Shown here piece by piece: positions 1 through 21,800 of a stretch of 64,000 bases of DNA. The position numbers and the translations under genes are program-made. Within the stretch, counting starts at the first letter, position 1. Every line of letters begins with the position of its first letter. A model generated the notes under the pieces. The model had not been told where the DNA came from, made no database searches, and saw nothing but the letters and a program-made list of their open reading frames with translations. Source of the DNA: Oscheius sp. JU75 (lineage: Eukaryota; Nematoda; Chromadorea; Rhabditida; Rhabditidae); contig JASJZC010000002.1 in assembly GCA_037178855.1 (NCBI GenBank), forward strand, positions 1,612,001 through 1,676,000, read 5' to 3'.

Positions 1-30
1 TGTTTATCCGGAGAAAACTTAAACACTTAC

Positions 31-90
31 CCTTTCTCCGTTGATTAACATAAAATACACGAAAACCAAAATTAGAAAGAAGAGCTTCAT
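31..90 (-). CDS. First exon of a secreted protein (partial)
   Basis: Reading leftward from position 90, an ATG opens 20 codons that start MKLFFLILVFVYFMLINGER and then meet a consensus donor (GTAAGTG) at 30-24. The peptide has one Lys and then a hydrophobic core, as in a signal peptide, so this is probably the first coding exon of a secreted or membrane protein whose body lies left of the window. A TATAAA sequence sits about 30 nt upstream. The family cannot be recognised from 20 residues. The ORF is very short; the case rests on the combination of leader, donor and TATA-like motif. Confidence 0.45.
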
Positions 91-119
91 CGAAGAGACT
101 CTCTGTTGGAAATGCCCAC

Positions 120-125
120 TTTATA
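120..125 (-). promoter_or_regulatory. TATA-like box of the leftward gene
   Basis: TATAAA on the minus strand, 30 nt before the ATG at 90. Position and sequence fit a core promoter, but no other promoter element was seen. Confidence 0.25.
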
Positions 126-935
126 GGAGGAGTGGAAGACCTCTTGACCGGTCTTTGAACACTGTTTGGTCAAAGATTTCCATTCGAGAAGAGACTACTG
201 GGTTATAAGATGATTACTGGAGATCGCATCCCGACAGCTATAAACAGTATGTTCTCGGTGGAATGACCTTATCATTGGGGGTTCGTCGGGCCGAATTAGA
301 CAGCAGTCAATAATGGACAGTTCGGAATGCTTCGAACTCGTATTCCGACTCGTATTTAGTAAAATTATTTAAAAACTCGACTGAAAAATATGTTGAACCT
401 AGCAAATATATCTGTTACCGTATTTTTGATTCTAAGAACTACCATAGAGCCAATACTACCGTACCAATTTTTTGGATTTAAAGTCCAACTGAAACAATGC
501 AAAATTTGCAAATTTACTTCACGATCATAGCCAAATTGCCGTGTATTATCTTAGAAAACAACGAATTATTTAATTTACAACTTTACAGAACATCCTGGAG
601 GTTGAAGAGATGAACTTGGGTACTGTTCGTGGTATGTCTCTATCCCGCAAACTTTTGAAAATCAAAGTTTGGGCATCTCCATTCCAAACAAGAGCTCAAA
701 GCTTTATCATGTCTCACTCTTACTACTTCATCCATCATTCTACAAACTCCCCAATGAGCTGAACGTCAGCACGATTCACTCACAACCCTCTCCAGGGATC
801 TAACTCATTATCCCCGGTACTGATAGGCGTTGCCCCTTTCTCCAATGTCTTGCGCATCCGGGAATGACCTTATCCCTTGATATCTGCCCGCAATTTTTGT
901 TTTGACCCCCGCAGCAGCCTCCTGCACCTGGCTGT
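126..935. other. Intergenic region between divergent genes
   Basis: No convincing exon on either strand. It lies between the leftward leader exon at 90 and the rightward leader exon at 936, so it probably holds both promoters. It is AT-rich, with no repeat or RNA gene that I could identify. Confidence 0.4.
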
Positions 936-11435
<10,500 letters not shown>

Positions 11436-14400
11436 GTCAGTGAATTTCTTTAAATTAGCTTGGAGGTGGAAAAGACCCGTTTATGGGTGCCTATCAAACC
11501 CATCACAATCATATCAACACCTGTTTCCTGTTTCTCTATCACTTGTCTCCCACTCCCCACATTTTCCACTCTGATGATCATGGCAGCTTCCGATAGAAAC
11601 TGATACGGTGTTTGGAACCGAGGGGTGGGAGGGGCTACACGAGCAATGGCTTTTTCAGCTCAATTTAGTAGGCAGCTGCCAAAAGACGGTGTGGTACTGA
11701 GAGACAGAGAGACAGGAACAGGAACAGAGACAGACAGATCCTGGTACCTAGTCAAACCAATCCTCTTCTCTCTCCCGGCCAGCAGCCCGATGTGTCTATT
11801 GATAGATGGCGGACGAGTCTCTTTTTGCTTGAGTCAGGGGGCGTGGCCCTCGACGCGGCCCGTATCAATTCCTATCTCTTCTTCATCCAGCCTTGTACTG
11901 TGTCTGCCCAATTGATATACGAGAACTGTTCTTTTCGAATAGGATATCACTGTCATTCTGACTCACAGTGCCTTTTCCGCTCCACCTTTTCTCTTTCTCG
12001 CCCCGTCCACTATACTGTCCATTTACAGCCCAGCTGTTGAAAATTTCGAGCTGATAAGAAGTGCACAGGGTGTCCCCCTTGTACAGAAAGTTCAGCGACT
12101 CTCACCCTCTCCCAAAATCCCTTGGGGCACCTGTTGCCATGATTTGTTGCCACCCTCCAGTGGTGAATTATTGCTCTCATCCAATTGTCCAATTCCATGG
12201 GGCACGAGCCCAATCCTAATATCTCCGAGTTTTCCCGCCAGTTTTTAACGCGGCCAAGTAGAACGGCTCAGGTTTCATGTGAACGACAAGTGTCACAACT
12301 CCGCCGTCGCAAAAATCCTTGCTCGCACTTGTTTATTTTCCCAGACGCTTAGTACAGAAACATATGGCAACAAGGTCCCATCACGATTTTCAAATTTTCT
12401 AAAATCTGCAAAGGTTTCCTAGAGTCTTAAAATTCCTCCGTTGGTGCTCTAGAGACTTGTCACGATTTTTCTAATTTTTAGGCTTTTTGAATTTTTCAAG
12501 CCATTTTTATGGATGACTTTGAATTTATAAATATACCTAACACACGCCTCTTTGCCAAATACTATCAGGATTTCTGCCGCGACCATCCCCTTCCCATTTT
12601 TCACACGTATTTACCCCCGATCAAGAAACAATTGTTGTTTATTTCTCGCATCAAAGACCTAATCATTGAGTTCCTACACGCCCGTAAATTTTTGAGGATC
12701 GCCAGTTTATGTCCTCTCCCTCCGAGAGATGAGGTCTCCGAGGACAACATTAGCTATAATGTCAGACCGATTTTAGTCGTAAGAGTGAAAGAGAACTTCG
12801 GAACAACTTTGTTCTCTATGTGTGCTTGACGTTCAAAAAGAGGTGCTTAATTTTATCTCGAAATCGTTAAGTCACCTAAAAAACAACAATTGGGAGGCTT
12901 CTGCAGACCATAAACATTCCATATCGGTGCTCCCTGACAGAGACACACGGCTGTCTGCAGCCATTTTTTTCTTCTCAACTTTAAAGCCTATGTGGTTAAC
13001 CTAGTTAAGGTCATTAAGGTAATTTTCGCATTATGTTGCAACTGCTAGAGTCCTCTAGGAAGTGTGCGGTTTTTTTAATTTCAACGAAATCAGATTTTAA
13101 CCCCCCAAGTATGTTGGTTTATTCAAAATTCTTGGGAAACTTCAATGTGCACTGCAAGTTTGTTTAACTTCTATTTAACTACTTAGCTTTTTTTCGTGGT
13201 TTTTAATCTTTAGGCCACCCGAAACCTTCCAAATTTCTAACTTTGCCATGTTCCATCGTCAGTATTAATGAGAATTCCCCAAAAACTTATTGTTTTCCAG
13301 CCATTAGTCATAACTGTGAGCGGCAGTATGGCAATGGGAACTTTTGAGAGCTGTCTGGGAGACATAGTATAATTTTAAATTCCAAAATCTGACCGCATAC
13401 ATGCTTTTTTTAACTATTCAAAAATTCAAAACATTTGTAGACAGCCTCCTCCTTCTGTCCATGAATATACCTCTTGCTCTCGCAACTCTCTCTCCTTCCT
13501 ATAATATTTGCTTTTGATCCTGTCCGGTATCGGGTTTCCCAGTCTATTTTATGTGTATAAGCTCCTTCTTCTCAACAGTCTTTCTGTCTCCTTTACACTC
13601 GAAAATGTTGCGCTTCTTTTCTTTTTGAAAAGAGAGAAGTGACATGTGGCGAAAGGGAAGAATGTTTCTTTTTCTGTCTCTCTCCCTCTCTCTACGGAAC
13701 GTTTGATGGAAAAGGTTCACTTAATCAACAACGGTTCCGAAACCAGATGCGAAGCTTTTTGAAAATGTTGCCTGATTGTGAGTCAGTTCTGTCTTTCTGT
13801 CCTCCCGCCTCCGCCACCTTACTCTCTCTCCCCTTCCACACTAAAACTACCATTAGCAGTGTTAGTGTTACGAGCGCGGGCCATTTAGGACCGGGTCTCA
13901 TTCACACCTCAAGTAGCTGAACCTCGTCTTTCTTGGTTCAATAAAATACAGTACCCTTTGAAAAGTATATAAAACCTCTGCTTGTTAACTATCTTGAAGC
14001 CTAAAACTACAGTATGCCATCTCTGATTTCTTAGCAGTTTTTTCTATTTCTGTACGGGCGTTCACCTTGCAGTAACCTTTTGTTCAACAACACTTATCTC
14101 TCTTATCTAAAGCGGGATGATTTCTGTGGTGGACTGTCTGTTTTTTTGTTTGTTTGTCCGAGGCCACGAAACAGAAGCGAGCCAATTATGTTGTTCAGAA
14201 GTTCTTGTTCAGAAATTTTATCGCCTAAATTGGATGGCAAGTCGACTTTGGGTGCGCTCTAGAACTTTACTTTAGTCCCAGTGAAGACACTGCGAGTTTT
14301 GTTACTACGAAGCCGCTAATGTAAACTGAAGGCAAAAGGACGGTGAGCCGTCGGAGACGGCTGGTATTTTACTTAGACTTTTATCCTTTCGAAACTGATT

Positions 14401-15061
14401 AAGTGCGTAAATCTGACGCAGGCTCTGTTTTTTTATTCCCGAACTGTAAATTTTTATACACCAATACACCACTAGAACACTTTCTGTGAGCTACCGTAAA
14501 ATACTGAGCAATCAGATCAAACTTCCCAATGTTCTGTGCCACTCCTGGGTTCAAACTTTGACTTTTCCGCTTAAAAATGTATCTGGTCTGCAACCCAGCA
14601 GAGCGCTACTGATGCGAAAAATTACATTTTGGAGCCCGTAGAGAGTACCTCACTCTTTTTGTCACTCTGTCAATCTATTTTGAGCTAAACCGATTTTGTT
14701 TTTAGACTGGACAAGTCTTTTGAAATGACAGTGTCAATATAAATGACTCAATTATTTTCCTAGTAGGCAGTGACAGTTACTTTGAGTACATTTTCTAGAA
14801 ACGATTTTGTCCCCACTTAACCATATTATTTTCTATTTATTTCGAATTCTAAATCCTCCACAATACTACAGAGTATCATTTTAGTCCAAACCGTTTTAAA
14901 TATTATCTTTGTAGTTTTTAGACTATATAAGATTAAAATACCTTGAATTGTCTTCATCTGAATTTTTCACTTTCTCAATCTTTCTATCAACATCTTTCCC
15001 CTCATTCAGGACTCCATCCCTCCTCGACGAGCACTAGGCTCCCCCATCCCGACTCGCGAGA
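11436..15061. other. Large intron and probable internal perlecan promoter
   Basis: About 3.6 kb without a convincing exon. For the long 5' form it is an intron. For the UNC-52-like form it is upstream DNA, with a pyrimidine tract and TTCAG acceptor near 15008, 53 nt before the ATG at 15062. The longest open frame (12509-12829, +, 106 codons) has no recognised motif or splice context. A hairpin-bearing repeat lies near 14160-14380. Confidence 0.5.
14240..14385 (+). repeat. Dispersed repeat copy with a terminal hairpin
   Basis: Related to 60366-60500 as described there. It ends with AGCCGTCGGAGACGGCT (14346-14362), a perfect 7-bp stem, followed by GGTATTTTA. Similar hairpin ends occur near 46155 and 19308. 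Confidence 0.5.
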
Positions 15062-18000
15062 ATGCTTGGGTGGCGGCTGCTGTGCGTCGTCGCACTCTTG
15101 GCGACGGTGACCACGGCCGTCCGTCGCAGGAAGCAGACGTGTAAGTAGCTGCTGCTGGTGATCAATAGGGGGCTTGGACAAAAACCCGTTATGACGGCCT
15201 TAAAACGGCCAAGACGAAGAAGAGCTGAACTGATTATGCTGTAAATTGTCGCCGCCGCGCGCGCCGATGCCAACAGTTACTGGGAGAGCGATAATCTTTG
15301 CGGGATCGGGATCAATCCTTAGGACTGGGAGAAAGATCGTCCGGGTGGCTATCACGCCATGGGGCACGAGAGGATCTGGAACTTAAAATCTGGGACTTAC
15401 ACAAGGGGACAGACTCATTGAAAGTATAACATAAAAATTTCAGACAACGACATCGACGCCGACGGAGCCCAAAATGTCCAGATCACAATCTATCCCACCG
15501 AGGCTCAGGTCCGGGAAGGAAAGGATGTGACTTTCGACTGCAGAGCTAGAACCGCCGACAATGCTGTCTATCCTCCTGTCAGGTCCGACTGCGATTTTAT
15601 AGCTTACTAATTTGGTTTTCAGGTGGACAAAGGTTGGAGGACCTCTCCCGAGCCACGCTCAGGATTCTTCTGGACGTCTGACCATCAATCCTACTTCGCT
15701 GAGTGATGCCGGACGCTATGTCTGTACTGCTACTCATAATGGCCAGACTGTCGAGGCTCATGCCTTCTTGAACATTCAGCATTGTAAGTTGGGAATTTTT
15801 TTTTTGGGACAGCCAGACTTTATCCTAAATTTAACGATACCTCACTTCGAATTAACTTTTTGGATTCAAGATCTCATTAAAGTATTAAACTATGCTAAAA
15901 ACTTTCCAGTTGGATAGACTACATTTTTTCTGGGTAAACTTTTTTTCTGTTAGTCAGACTTTTCCTTGCGGCCACAAAAACTAATTCCACTTTCAGACGG
16001 TCCCCAAGAACTCCAAGGTCTCATGCCTTCTAGCGGTCAGTGCATGGCCGATGAGAAAGCCTGTGGCAACAACGAGTGCGTCAAGTCGGACTACGTCTGT
16101 GACGGAGAGCCTGATTGTCGTGATCGTTCTGACGAGGCCAACTGCCCAGCCATGCGTAGCTGTGAGCCCAACGAGCACAAGTGTGCCAACCAGCGCTGCA
16201 TCCAAAAGATGTGGCTCTGCGACGGCGACGATGACTGTGGAGACAACTCGGACGAACAGAGTTGCGGTGAGTGTTTATTGGCTAGGCGCGCGAGGCAGGC
16301 CGTAAATCTACGATGATGGTCAGTCATTGAAACTTTTGTGTTAACGGCGCCCCGCCAGCAGGGTGTGGTCGGTTTCATGATCAGAGTGTGGCAGAAATAA
16401 AAAAAGCTTTTGACAGAGGGGACCAACACTTTTTTAGGAACCCAGAAGGCGGGAGACATGTGCAAAACGACCGAATTCCAATGTGCTGACAGAAACCAAT
16501 GTGTTCCCACCTCTTTCCATTGCGACGGAACTAATGATTGCAGGGATGGAAGCGATGAGGTTGAATATGGTAGAGCCGTTAAACCTATAAAATTTAGGTT
16601 GGATGTGTCCAGCCTACAGTTGTCGAGCCTCCAGAGACCAACAAGCAGGTTCCTGCTGGATCCACTTTCTCCCTTACTTGCAAGGTAATTCGATTTTAAA
16701 TTGTTTATGACAATCTTTGCACAAAATTTATAAATCATGTAAAATCTCAATTTTCAGGCTGTTGCTGTGCCCGAGGCATACATCAATTGGCGTCTCAACT
16801 GGGGCCCTGTCTGTGATCCTCCTCGCTGTCTACAGACCTCAGAGGGCGGCTTCGGAACGCTGACCGTCCACAATGCTCAGTAAGTTGTGAACGTCTTAGC
16901 TGCGCGCGACAGCGAAAAAAGAACGTTCCATCAATCGGATTGTGTAATGTTGTGGCTGTGCGCAAGGGGGGATTGCAACCCACAAAAAGCAGGGACGGTC
17001 TTGAGAAGTCCTTTGAAGGAGATGAGGTCATGCCATTCTTGGAATTTTGTCTTTTTCCGCCTGATTTCTCGCGCACTTTTCCTTTTGTGTGAACCGGTCT
17101 GTTTTGGGAAGACGACAAGCAGCGGGGGCCTTATCAATAACAGAGAGATGAGGGTTAACATTTTCGAAACTGTTTGAAAAACAATCTGGGCCCGATTACA
17201 AAATATTTCCTGGTATTGTCCCAGCCGTACTGTTTCTCGTAGATTGGAGTCTCTCGGTAGGGTTGCACCGGTAATATCTCACGTTGAGGCTGGAATCTAA
17301 TCGGCTGTCCAACAATTTTTGTGACTGCGCCGTTTCCATTTGGATCAGCTACATCTTTGCAAAACAAAAAAATGCTTTAGATAAGGCACGCTCTGGAATT
17401 CTGTCTGGCTGCCAATACTGTACGGGTTAAAGCTTGTTAAAGACAGTACGGGTGAAAACTTGTTTTTGTCTGCCTTATCAGCGCGCGCGTTCGACTTTAG
17501 CAATTTGAATGCATGCAAATAGTATTTTAGGCCTTTGGACCAAGGAGCCTACACCTGTGAGGCCATCAACGTCAAGGGACGTGTCTTGGCCACTCCTGAC
17601 TGCATCGTCAGAATCGTCAACATCCCAGCTCCTTCACCTCCTCCACCAGCACCAGTCCGTCAGCCGACCTGTGATCCACGCGGAGCCGTTTCCACCTACC
17701 CGGATCAGTCTGGCCGCTGCCAGTGCAAGGTATGATGAGAATTTGGTTCTTGGCACAACACATCCTATTGTCCTGATGATGACCTGACCGCCATTCGGGC
17801 GAGAGATAACAATCTTCTCGGTGTGCGCGCAATTAGACAGACAGCCGACTGTCCGTACAGTGGGACATGGGGGAGGACGAGAAAAGAACGGGGATCATAA
17901 ATCTCCAGCGCTGAAAATTTTTGAATTACAGCCACTGGTGACTGGACCTAACTGCAATGAATGCCGACCTGGAGCTTTCCATCTTTCGGATAAGTCGCCT

Positions 18001-18818
18001 CAGGGATGTCTCAAGTGCTTCTGCTTTGGAATCACCGACCAGTGCCGATCCAGCTCCTACCAGAGGACCAAGGTAGGTGTTTGAACAGGGTTTTTGTGTT
18101 TTTGTATCACCAATTGTCCACGATTTTCTCTAACCTTTATATTTTTCAGGACGCCGCTTGTGTGAGTGTTTCGTGATGTCTTCCGTGTCTGTCCCACTCT
18201 GTCCACCGTTCATCTTTTGTCCAGTTTTTCAGAGAGACAGTACCATTGACATTGACAGTACCCGTTTTTCCATGATGTCAGAGTATTTTTCAAACCCTCT
18301 TCTTCAGGAACGTCTCATGTTTGCCGGAGACTCTGAAGGAGTCACTCTGTCCGACATGGAAGAGCGAGACGTTGACAGAAATGCTCAGTACGAGTACTTC
18401 AAGACCGGCTACCTGACCCACTCGCAGCCACTTTCTGGCTCCAAGTTCTGGCGTCTTCCTCAGCGTTTCCTCGGAGACAAGGTTACCGCCTACGGCGGCA
18501 AAATGGAATTCGAGGTCGAGTACAGTGGCAGCGGCAGCTATTCCCAGGAGCCCATGGTCGTGCTCAAGGGCAACCAGCTGGTCCTGGTTCACCGTGTCCG
18601 CAATCAAGACCAGGTTCTGCAGTCTGACAGCCCTGTCAGGATCACTGTTGAGACCTATGAGGTAGAGCAGTACTTTTAGGGCCATCAAAATTTTTTCAGA
18701 CCAGCTACGAGCAGTTGAATGGACAGCCCGCCACCAGAGAAGATTTGATGATGGTTCTGGCCGATCTCGACGCCTTCATGATCCGTGCCTCTCATGTCTC
18801 CAACCAGCACTCTACCAG
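15062..18818 (+). other. Perlecan module: leader, Ig1, three LDLa, Ig2, laminin EGF/IV start
   Basis: Ig1 lies at 15490-15783 ([20 protein letters not shown] then C). LDLa repeats lie at about 16039-16135, 16150-16265 and 16455-16605; the last spans a 38-nt intron at 16560-16597. Ig2 contains [11 protein letters not shown] and [20 protein letters not shown], both very close to UNC-52. A Pro-rich spacer leads into a laminin EGF module ending [13 protein letters not shown], then the first laminin IV domain. Confidence 0.9.
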
Positions 18819-21800
18819 GTTGGTTTTTGTTTATTGGAGTCGTGACTTCATCATCTGATAGGGTCGAATCAATTTCCTCCTTACTCTACGAATACAATTC
18901 CCATTCTTCTCTCCTCATATGCAATGTTGTGTCGTGTGAAAATGGAATTACGATTAGGTTCAGAGAAAGAGAAAGTAAGACAAGTGAATCATTCATAGAT
19001 TTGAAAAGTCTATATGCTTGGCACATGATTGTTCTGTGACTGCTGAGATGGTAGGCTCCGTCGCATCAGGGCGAATGTTCTTAAAAGGAATTTTTATGGT
19101 TTGAAATCTCAAAGCCGCTAGCTATCTAGTTCTATATGCGCAATAGTCTCTGATGTGTGTCTGAAGCCCTAATTGGCAACTTGTCATAGATACTTTGACA
19201 ACAATTAGTTTTTGCAAGAGAAAGTCGAAGTAGAGTCAGTTTGGGGGAAGCGTCTCTGGGAGAACGTTGCTCCAGGGTAGCTTGACTGGAACATCATCTA
19301 CCTGTCACGAGCCCCAACGGGGCATCAGCCAAAATTGTCTATTTTTAGTTGCCCTCGTGTCTCTCTGTGTGTCTGTCTGAAGCCATTATTGCCAATTAGG
19401 CTCATTTACTTTGTGCGCACACTAACTGTTGGCAAGTCAACTTTAGGAGAAGTTTTGTTGGGAGAATGTAACTCTGGTAGCGGTAGTTCGACTGGCGGTA
19501 ACATGCAGGCGGACTGATTTGAGAGGGAAAGACCAGAACACGCTAATAGACGAGAATAGAAATCGGGAAAATTCCAATTAAGAGAGGCTATTACTGTCAT
19601 TGAGCCCCTAGTGATAGCATTACTTGTATTTTAAAATTTAAACGATGTTTTTATTAATTACCTGTTAGTCCCTGAGCTGAATTCGATAAGATACTGTACA
19701 AGGGCTAGGATGAAATGCTTCCAAACGATGACTCGCATCTCCCTTTCGTGAACATCTTCCAACTCCAAATTTGCACAAAACTGTTCAATAAGGCTCTCAG
19801 CGAGCCCGAACCATGTTCCACTGATTTTCTTTCCACCAGAAGGCCGCCACGTGACCCGTTGTTTTTTACCCAGTGTCATTCGACTAAATACTAGGAGGAA
19901 ATCCTAAAATCTTTAATATTTTCATAGGAAGCAAAAACATACCTTGCAGTCAACTATCTGAACCCGTTTTTTGATACCATCAATAAGTCCGTCGAGCATC
20001 TCTTCCAAACGAAGACCTTCTTTTTGAACCAGCTCGTAGTCTGTGGGCTCTGAAATGAGTAATTGAACGGGCGGAAGTGTTAAGCGGGTAGTTCAAGCGT
20101 GCAGACTTAAATCAATTAATAGGGAACAGAATGATTCAGAGAGACTGAAAGTACTATGGTTTTCTTGGTAATGAAATGAACGTAGACGATGTTTTACTTC
20201 AAGCATCAAAGGTTCACAAATTTACTCTAGAGTCTCATGAAAGAAAAATTAAATTCCTCTGTCTGTTCAAAAATTACTTTTGCACATTTCCAAAATATAA
20301 TTTTTGCAGATCATTTTTCGGCTGTAAATTAAATATGTGTGCGTTATAGAGCACAAATCAATTTTGCATAATATTGCATGAACCTGATTTGCAAATAGTA
20401 TCCATATTTTTTGGCAAATATCCCAGTCTGTTCTCGTGTATTCTCGGTTGCTATCCTCGCCAATGCCCATGGGAAAGTCCCTCTGCGAGATACCAACCTG
20501 GAATATAGCTCCCGTGGCTGTTTATCATCATTGCCCTTTGAGAACGACTGAGCCATGAGTGACACACATGCTCGCAAAAGTTCTTGTTCTTGAACGTCAA
20601 GTTCCTCCATAGGCGTGGCAGAATATCCATCTCGTAGGCGCTCAGCGTCTGCAAAAAAAAATTCCTTTCGCAACACTGTGTCAGTAAATGTAATTAGGTT
20701 AGAGGCAGGTGATTATATAATGTGTGAATATTTCAAATCTGGGCTGGGGGAAACGACGGACCTTTAATTTGTCGAGAGTCTTGTCATCATGCAGATTACG
20801 GTGCCAGTACGGTGAGAGACATATGAAGCAGCCATGAGCCTTGGCGGCCTGTAATTTTTGGACTTGTTTGAACAGAGTGACAGAGACAGTGACAGACAGA
20901 ATTCGATCTTTCCGCACCTTTACCTCCCCAGCTCCCCCGTTCTTGCTCACTAGATTTATGACCGCATTAATCGGCCATTGTTGACAAATTAGCCGGAGAC
21001 AATCTACCTGACCACATTCATAAAGTCTGAGAAAGAAAACAGAGAGAATGTCGAAAATAAGACTGGACGTCATTTGGTGTTCGCTAATCCGAGTTAATCC
21101 CAAGGGTCTTTTGGCTTTTGTAGGGTTTTATTGGCAAGGGTACAGAGCGTAAAAGTGCGATTACCTGTGAATTCATGGCTGCTACTCGTCTGACTGGAAG
21201 CAAGAGTCGCCACGATGAGTAGTTCTTCTTGACGACTAGAAATAAGGCGGAGCTAGGACGACAAAGAGAGGGAGTGCGGGGGAGAGTGCAGACGGCTGGA
21301 GCAGCAAGCTCTGTCGCCGCGGAAACACTGTTCGTATATTTATTAAGGGCAAACTAGAAAAAGGAGGACAGATTTTTAACAGATGTTTTCTTTATCCTCG
21401 GGGTCACGAATAGACAGAAGGAAATGCCGATTATCCGATTAAAAAAGAGCCAAAAAAGAGTACGTCTCTGTCTCCCTGCCCCTGTTAATATCGCTCTCAG
21501 AAAAGTCAGAAAAATTCTTTAGTACATTCCGCTTATACTAGAATAAAGTTGGAGCGTCTGCAGACCCTAAATCCAAGATTATCTCCAATTCATCCTTCAA
21601 TTGTCCTCTTTTCAGCCTCGGCGACGTCAGTTGGGAGATTGCTGTGGACCGTCATACCGGCGAAGGATTGGCTCTCGAAGTCGAGCAATGTGTCTGTCCA
21701 CCAGGATACATGGGAACCTCCTGCGAGGACTGTGCCCCAGGATACGAGAGATCCGGACAGGGACCGTACCTCGGAACCTGTGTCCCCATCCAGCAGAGAG

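Noticed and set aside
12509-12829. 106-codon open frame (MDDFEFINIPNTRLFAKYYQ...)
   Set aside because: No recognised motif, no splice or trans-splice context, and AT-rich surroundings. Could be a relic but cannot be supported.
18150-18307. Extra mini-exon and 5' extension before the first laminin IV exon
   Set aside because: Open in frame, but splicing from 18072 directly to 18308 gives the spacing seen in the second laminin IV copy, so it is more likely intron.
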